This document shows, piece by piece, positions 8,206 through 10,653 of a stretch of DNA of 10,653 nucleotides. How positions within the stretch are numbered: the first letter of the stretch is position 1; each line of letters starts with the position of its first letter. The DNA lies in NCBI RefSeq assembly GCF_003463825.1, contig NZ_QSDY01000060.1, forward strand, positions 1-10,653, written 5' to 3'. Source of the stretch: Veillonella sp. AM51-8BH. GTDB taxonomy: Bacteria > Bacillota > Negativicutes > Veillonellales > Veillonellaceae. The notes under the pieces were generated by a model. The model was not told the origin of the DNA. It made no database searches and worked only from the letters and a program-made list of their open reading frames with translations. A program made the position numbers and the translations under genes.

Positions 8206-8251
8206 AAATATCTACTATAAGACTAATTAAATATCTACTATATAACTAATT
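8206..8251. repeat. tandem pair of 23-bp repeats, AT-rich
   Basis: Two adjoining 23-bp units, 8206-8228 and 8229-8251, agree at 21 of 23 positions; each holds AAATATCTACTA and ends ACTAATT. They lie in the gene-free stretch between the tRNA-Leu promoter and the hairpin at 8305. They could be binding sites or a slippage duplication; no function is visible. The rest of 8166-8304 is AT-rich and I see nothing else in it. Confidence 0.75.
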
Positions 8252-8304
8252 CTTTTTTTCTTATTTTAACCTTACATATTGGTCATTATATAAACTGTAA
8301 AATG

Positions 8305-8360
8305 AAAAAGAGACTGACCCAGAATCCGAACTACTAGAATCCTGGGTCAGCCTCTTTTTT
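8305..8360 (-). terminator. long terminator hairpin ending the riboswitch transcript
   Basis: Arms 8305-8327 and 8337-8360 flank a 9-base loop (8328-8336). In the minus-strand RNA the core arms pair over 18 positions, with three G-U pairs and no mismatch, followed by a U-run (from 8309 down to 8305) and further U-rich sequence. In the plus-strand RNA those three positions become A-C mismatches. The hairpin is therefore built for minus-strand transcription, the direction of the cobalamin riboswitch, although a plus-strand U-run also exists. Confidence 0.85.
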
Positions 8361-8533
8361 AGGATGATGATGAATAAATGCATGCCCTACATTTACCATA
8401 AAAATATATTAACAGTCATAACACATGTCATGCTGGTAATACCAAGAAGGTATTATTCACCATGACCATGCCATCGACATTTAGGTCTTTCGAATACAAT
8501 CTAACTCATAAATGATGAAGATTATATAGAACT
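8361..8533 (-). other. non-coding stretch between riboswitch terminator and final terminator
   Basis: About 170 bases that would be transcribed on read-through of the cobalamin riboswitch. I read the three minus frames and the longest open stretches are about 20-25 codons. None starts after a Shine-Dalgarno sequence or resembles a known protein. One fragment (MVNVGHAFIHHHP...) has four histidines, but its frame runs into the terminator stem. A 7-bp hairpin (8437-8443 with 8449-8455) sits in the middle. The stretch may be a small RNA body or the remains of a deleted gene. Confidence 0.5.
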
Positions 8534-8564
8534 AAAAAATCCTTTTTACGGGTACGTAAAAAGG
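8534..8564 (-). terminator. terminator of the cobalamin riboswitch
   Basis: A perfect 10-bp stem (8541-8550 with 8555-8564) with a four-base loop is followed by A and six U (8534-8539) on the minus strand. It lies about 50 nt after the aptamer. Bases 8577-8581 (AGGAG) can pair with 8562-8566 (CUCCU), which overlaps the terminator's first arm. That gives a weak candidate antiterminator and suggests B12 turns transcription off. Confidence 0.85.
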
Positions 8565-8613
8565 AGCTACTAACTTCTCCTCCCTATCTCTCGTAGGTCA
8601 AATGGTGAATGTT

Positions 8614-8760
8614 GAATAGGCAGTTCTCCTGACTCGGCGTCATCGCTTATCTAGCTTCCCAGTTTCCCAGTGACTTAATTTAGACTCGCTCGACCATACA
8701 GTGGCGGGACCGTGCTGGCATTTAACCAGCTTCTCTATTATGCTTTTCAGCACCTATTCC
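8614..8760 (-). promoter_or_regulatory. cobalamin (B12) riboswitch, class I type aptamer
   Basis: The minus-strand RNA binds a cobalamin, probably adenosylcobalamin, and controls downstream RNA in cis. Conserved parts occur in order: GGTGCTGAAAAGC, AATAGAGAAGCTGG, GCCAGCACGGTCCCGCCACTG, then CACTGGGAAACTGGGAAG, and the B12 box GAGTCAGGAGAACTGCC. The closing P1 stem GAATAGG/CCTATTC (8753-8759 with 8614-8620) is intact. The core matches the family consensus well and shows no sign of decay. A promoter lies just upstream and a terminator just downstream, but no gene follows. The nearest gene to the right (8992) is divergent, so it cannot be the target. Confidence 0.93.
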
Positions 8761-8785
8761 CAAATATGATGTTTTCTATGAGTTA

Positions 8786-8814
8786 ATATTAACACCGCTA
8801 TCGTATTAAGTCAA
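8786..8814 (-). promoter_or_regulatory. promoter of the cobalamin riboswitch transcript
   Basis: On the minus strand there is TTGACT (8809-8814), exactly 17 bases, then TAATAT (8786-8791). Initiation near 8779 would put the aptamer about 20 nt into the transcript. Confidence 0.8.
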
Positions 8815-8933
8815 TTTATTTTTGTAAATTTATTTACAATTATACTGTCCATTAATTTATACATATATAAACATGAGTTATACACTATTTGGATATCTTC
8901 ACTGCTTTTATTTTTTCATCTTTTATTCATCTA

Positions 8934-8962
8934 TTGCCATATATGATATTTTTAATTACAAT
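8934..8962 (+). promoter_or_regulatory. promoter of the HTH/secreted-protein operon
   Basis: TTGCCA (8934-8939), 17 bases, then TACAAT (8957-8962). Each hexamer matches consensus at five of six positions. Initiation near 8969 gives a short leader with AGGAGG at 8981-8986. It is divergent from the riboswitch promoter about 120 bp away. Confidence 0.65.
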
Positions 8963-8991
8963 ATAAAGGTATCTAAAAATAGGAGGAATCT

Positions 8992-9267
8992 ATGTATATC
9001 GGAGATTTCATTAAAGAATATCGTGAAGCCAATGGTGTATCCGTTGAAGACTTCGCCACAAAAGCAGGCTTAACAGTTACAGAAATTGAAGCCTTAGAAA
9101 ATAACTTACAAGAAGATGGTACTGTAATACCAGTTGCGATGCGACAAATCAAAGGTATAGCCGCAGCTATGAGTGTACCAATGCCTGTAGTTTTGGCTCA
9201 GATTCCTTCCGATCAAGAATTAGTTGTCCATGTAGTAGCTGAGTCTGATCAGCCACATGCAAAGTAA
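8992..9267 (+). CDS. small helix-turn-helix protein, XRE/HTH_3-like
   Basis: A 91-residue acidic protein. Residues 1-36 look like a Cro/CI-type helix-turn-helix: IGDFIKEYREANGVSVEDFATKAG followed by TVTEIEALENN, where the second helix would read DNA. Residues 45-75 (MRQIKGIAAAMSVPMPVVLAQIP) complete the bundle of such domains. The C-terminus is short and has no second domain, so it is probably a small regulator or a DNA-binding partner. The ATG is fixed by AGGAGG six bases upstream. An overlapping ORF from 8873 is rejected for lack of a start signal. It is followed after 12 bp by a secreted-protein gene and shares its promoter. Whether it represses its own operon cannot be told; no operator palindrome stands out. 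Confidence 0.85.
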   Translation: MYIGDFIKEYREANGVSVEDFATKAGLTVTEIEALENNLQEDGTVIPVAMRQIKGIAAAMSVPMPVVLAQIPSDQELVVHVVAESDQPHAK

Positions 9268-9279
9268 TAAGGAGAATAA

Positions 9280-9723
9280 ATGAAGCGTAGTTTATTAATT
9301 GCAGCAGCTTTCACAATCTTAGGCATCCTGCCCTCTCAAGCAGTCAATATTGCTGACTTAGAGAATGCAAGAGGTCATGCCTACTTATATCGTATGAATG
9401 GTCAAAACTATTACGCAGAACAACGCGTTAAAGTTATCGCTGGTGAAGGTAATAAATTTGAAATTATCGGTCGCACCTATAGCCATCAAGGGGCTCAATA
9501 TTATATGACAGAGTACATAAACCATTATTACTTTGATCAAGATGCCGATACAATTCAATGGGTCCAAGAACAACGTAATATTATCGATGCCCGTACAGGT
9601 AGAGTATTACGCGAGGAAAAACGACCTAAAGCAAAATTGATTACTTTAAAACCAGATACTTATGGTTATATGCAAGCTATCTATTGGAGAGATCTTGCCG
9701 TAGCTGCAGGTCAGCTAAAATAA
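9280..9723 (+). CDS. small secreted protein of unknown function
   Basis: I do not recognise the family. The 147-residue product begins with a clear Sec signal peptide: KR, the hydrophobic LLIAAAFTILGIL, and a signal peptidase I site after SQA (residue 21). That leaves about 126 mature residues. No cysteine is present, so it is neither a lipoprotein nor disulfide-bonded. The mature part is rich in Tyr and Gln (GQNYYAEQRV, GAQYYMTEYINHYYF), alternates polar and aromatic residues as beta-rich domains do, and ends in a basic stretch (REEKRPKAKL). In a diderm such as Veillonella it would act in the periplasm or outside. GGAG six bases before the ATG gives the start. It is the second gene of the operon with the HTH protein and is followed by a terminator. 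Confidence 0.85.
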   Translation: MKRSLLIAAAFTILGILPSQAVNIADLENARGHAYLYRMNGQNYYAEQRVKVIAGEGNKFEIIGRTYSHQGAQYYMTEYINHYYFDQDADTIQWVQEQRNIIDARTGRVLREEKRPKAKLITLKPDTYGYMQAIYWRDLAVAAGQLK

Positions 9724-9782
9724 TCTAAGTATTATCTAATTGGCAATTTTTAAAAGCTCGCCATATAAAGTGTACATATAAT

Positions 9783-9817
9783 AAAGGACTCTACTGATTA
9801 GAATGTAGAGTCCTTTT
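9783..9817 (+). terminator. terminator of the HTH/secreted-protein operon
   Basis: A 12-bp stem (9783-9794 with 9805-9816) including GGACTCTAC/GTAGAGTCC with a 10-base loop, ending in TTTT, 60 bases after the second stop codon. The A-rich left side would let it work weakly on the other strand too. Confidence 0.9.
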
Positions 9818-9847
9818 GATTATACTATTACTATAAGTAGATAAAAT

Positions 9848-9876
9848 AAAAAAGCACCACATTACTGTGATGCTTT
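9848..9876 (-). terminator. terminator of tRNA-Arg
   Basis: Minus strand GCATCACA-GTAA-TGTGGTGC (9854-9873), extended by AAA/UUU pairs, followed by six U (9848-9853). One U-G pair is allowed only in the minus-strand RNA, which fits the direction of the tRNA. It lies five bases after the CCA end. Confidence 0.9.
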
Positions 9877-9880
9877 AATT

Positions 9881-9957
9881 TGGTGACCCAGAAGGGATTC
9901 GAACCCCTGGCCTTTTGATTCGTAGTCAAACGCTCTATCCAGCTGAGCTACTGAGTC
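9881..9957 (-). tRNA. tRNA-Arg (anticodon ACG)
   Basis: A 77-nt tRNA with acceptor GACTCAG/CTGGGTC (one U-G pair) and encoded CCA. The D arm is GCTC AGCTGGATA GAGC. The anticodon arm is TTTGA-CTACGAA-TCAAA, giving ACG. The T arm is CAGGG GTTCGAATC CC. A34 of tRNA-Arg(ACG) is normally deaminated to inosine, so it reads CGU, CGC and CGA. Confidence 0.97.
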
Positions 9958-9976
9958 ATGTACTTGGTACTCACTT

Positions 9977-10005
9977 ATATTAACACAACGCTTAAATCTA
10001 TGCAA
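9977..10005 (-). promoter_or_regulatory. promoter of tRNA-Arg
   Basis: Minus strand TTGCAT (10000-10005), 17 bases, TAATAT (9977-9982), placing the RNA start about 12 bases before the mature tRNA. It lies between the two tRNAs, so tRNA-Arg need not depend on the tRNA-Trp promoter. Confidence 0.7.
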
Positions 10006-10042
10006 GCATTTTTTAATATTTTTTCGAGTAATTTTATGGACA

Positions 10043-10060
10043 TGCGGTCCGAAGACCGCA
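10043..10060 (-). other. UUCG-loop hairpin between tRNA-Trp and tRNA-Arg
   Basis: Minus strand TGCGGTC-TTCG-GACCGCA: a perfect 7-bp stem closing a C(UUCG)G loop, an unusually stable tetraloop. No U-run follows, so it does not look like a standard intrinsic terminator. It could define the 3' end of the tRNA-Trp precursor, slow exonucleases, or act as a leaky terminator. It starts about 10 bases past the tRNA-Trp CCA. Confidence 0.75.
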
Positions 10061-10069
10061 ATCCAAATT

Positions 10070-10145
10070 TGGCAGGGGCAGTAGGACTTGAACCCACAAC
10101 CAACGGTTTTGGAGACCGCTACTCTACCAATTGAGCTATACCCCT
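10070..10145 (-). tRNA. tRNA-Trp (anticodon CCA)
   Basis: A 76-nt tRNA with acceptor AGGGGTA/TGCCCCT and encoded CCA; A7-T66 and A1-T72 close the arm. The D arm is GCTC AATTGGTA GAGT. The anticodon arm is GCGGT-CTCCAAA-ACCGT, giving CCA for UGG. The T arm is GTGGG TTCAAGT CCTAC. AGGGGTATAGCTCAATTGG is a very typical bacterial tRNA-Trp 5' half. Confidence 0.97.
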
Positions 10146-10176
10146 ATGTTCATCAAGCCGTGCTTGATACTTGATT

Positions 10177-10205
10177 AGTTTAACAAAAAATAGACCCTAT
10201 GTCAA
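10177..10205 (-). promoter_or_regulatory. promoter of tRNA-Trp
   Basis: Minus strand has a perfect TTGACA (10200-10205), a 17-base spacer and TAAACT (10177-10182). The leader before the tRNA holds a 7-bp hairpin (10152-10158 with 10162-10168) close to the tRNA 5' end, which RNase P would remove. Confidence 0.8.
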
Positions 10206-10251
10206 GAAACAAAGCGCTTTAAAATAATGAAATAATAGTGAATTTAAAAGG

Positions 10252-10278
10252 AAAAAGAGCCCTTTTTCAAGGGCTCTT
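10252..10278 (-). terminator. intrinsic terminator of a minus-strand transcript from the right
   Basis: A perfect 10-bp stem AAGAGCCCTT/AAGGGCTCTT (10269-10278 with 10255-10264) with a GAAA loop on the minus strand, followed by a U-run (five U, then CC, then four U). On the plus strand only two U follow. No protein gene lies immediately upstream of it on the minus strand, so it must end a non-coding RNA or a transcript entering from beyond the window. Confidence 0.92.
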
Positions 10279-10507
10279 ATGTCTACCTAACTTTTACCTT
10301 TATATATACGGGAGATGGTATATATAATTAGAGAGTTTTGTATATGTATTGTTTTGTTTATACACAGGGAGAGTATTGTTGTGTATTTAAGTGTTGTTTT
10401 ATGTGTTGTATTGTTTTGTGTTGTGTTGTTTGTATTATTTGTAAAAGGGACAGGTAAAAGTTATTTGCAGTAGACCTCCATTTCCTTAGTTGATCTCAAT
10501 CAACTAT
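10279..10507 (-). ncRNA. candidate structured small RNA with C-rich loops (undescribed)
   Basis: No ORF with a start signal is present on either strand. In the minus-strand RNA, outer arms GUCUAC/GUAGAC (10470-10475 with 10281-10286) and then AACUUUUACCU/AGGUAAAAGUU (10452-10462 with 10289-10299) would close a domain of about 195 nt that ends at the terminator. Inside are a 9-10-bp hairpin with loop CAUCUCCC (10301-10326) and a 7-bp hairpin with a loop ending CUCUCCC (10360-10386). A third CCC lies at CUGUCCC. The rest is A/C-rich and almost free of G, so it should stay single-stranded. A 5' hairpin of 8 bp (10487-10506) lies just after a TATAAT (10521-10526) with no clear -35. Exposed UCCC loops recall the anti-Shine-Dalgarno loops of Gram-positive regulatory RNAs such as RsaE. 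That comparison is inference. Expression is not proven. Confidence 0.55.
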
Positions 10508-10541
10508 TGCTAGTATAAAGATTATATGTGAAAACATAGTG

Positions 10542-10640
10542 AAAGTTATATGAGATATAAATGAAACGAGTAAATTTTGGTACATATTTAAAGTTATATG
10601 AGATATAAATGAAACGAGTAAATTTTGGTACATATTTAAA
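10542..10640. repeat. 48-bp tandem duplication, two copies plus 3 bases
   Basis: Bases 10542-10592 are identical to 10590-10640, so a 48-bp unit is repeated head to tail without a mismatch. Each unit contains ATGAAACGAGTAAATTTTGG and ATATGAGATATAAATG. On the minus strand each unit has TTTACT, 18 bases, TATAAC, a loose promoter match pointing to the candidate small RNA. Perfect identity suggests a recent duplication. No gene is seen from here to the window end. Confidence 0.9.
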
Positions 10641-10653
10641 CATTACAAATATA

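Noticed and set aside
8341..8404. His-containing micro-ORF (MVNVGHAFIHHHP...) after the cobalamin riboswitch, considered as a CbtB-like remnant
   Set aside because: Only about 20 codons, no ribosome site, it runs into the terminator stem, and it has no membrane segment.
8873..9073. 66-codon plus-strand frame overlapping the HTH gene
   Set aside because: No Shine-Dalgarno sequence at its ATG, and it contains the promoter and ribosome site of the HTH gene. The 8992 frame has a perfect AGGAGG and a domain match.
10043..10060. intrinsic terminator of tRNA-Trp
   Set aside because: Good stem, but no U-run follows on either strand, so it is kept as an unexplained hairpin.
10279..10507. 6S RNA, SRP RNA or tmRNA identity for the right-end structured RNA
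   Set aside because: 6S RNA needs a long, nearly continuous hairpin with a central bubble, but the core here is G-poor and largely unpaired. No SRP tetraloop motif or tRNA-like end is seen.
8206..10640. CRISPR array from the direct repeats
   Set aside because: The repeats are tandem without spacers, only two copies each, and no cas gene is nearby.

Overview
The window looks like chromosomal DNA from a Negativicutes bacterium, most likely Veillonella or a close relative. This is inferred from the AT-rich composition, the protein flavour, the order mfd, SpoVB/MurJ-like, mazG, hup, and a class-I cobalamin riboswitch. No species marker such as rRNA is present. Most genes lie on the minus strand.

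Left edge (1-559): the 3' part of an IS3-family (IS150-like) transposase gene with an intact DD(35)E triad, followed by a probable right inverted repeat. It runs convergently into a GT28/MGDG-synthase-like glycosyltransferase gene (670-1833, minus). Next comes the main minus-strand operon, read right to left: mfd (transcription-repair coupling factor), a SpoVB/MurJ-like flippase fused in frame to a full-length MazG pyrophosphohydrolase, then the HU gene with a strong terminator. mfd and the fusion gene overlap by ATGA. The fusion keeps a strong Shine-Dalgarno sequence and ATG exactly at the MazG boundary, so free MazG is probably also made.

Middle (7985-8991): tRNA-Leu(UAG) with promoter and terminator, then an 870-bp stretch without a convincing protein gene. 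This holds a complete minus-strand unit: a 17-bp-spaced promoter, a class-I cobalamin riboswitch, a riboswitch terminator, about 170 nt of non-coding sequence, and a final hairpin whose G-U pairs fit only the minus-strand RNA. The riboswitch controls no visible ORF. It is either a relic of a lost gene or the switch of a B12-responsive small RNA.

Right (8934-9817): a plus-strand two-gene operon, a small XRE-type helix-turn-helix protein and a small secreted protein of unknown function. The right end (9848-10653) has tRNA-Arg(ACG) and tRNA-Trp(CCA), each with its own minus-strand promoter, and then a gene-free stretch. That stretch has a minus-strand terminator, long-range closing stems, C-rich loops and an upstream 48-bp tandem duplication. 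I read it as a candidate undescribed structured small RNA.

Most novel points: the fusion with its built-in second start, the orphan cobalamin riboswitch unit, and the candidate C-rich-loop RNA near the right end.
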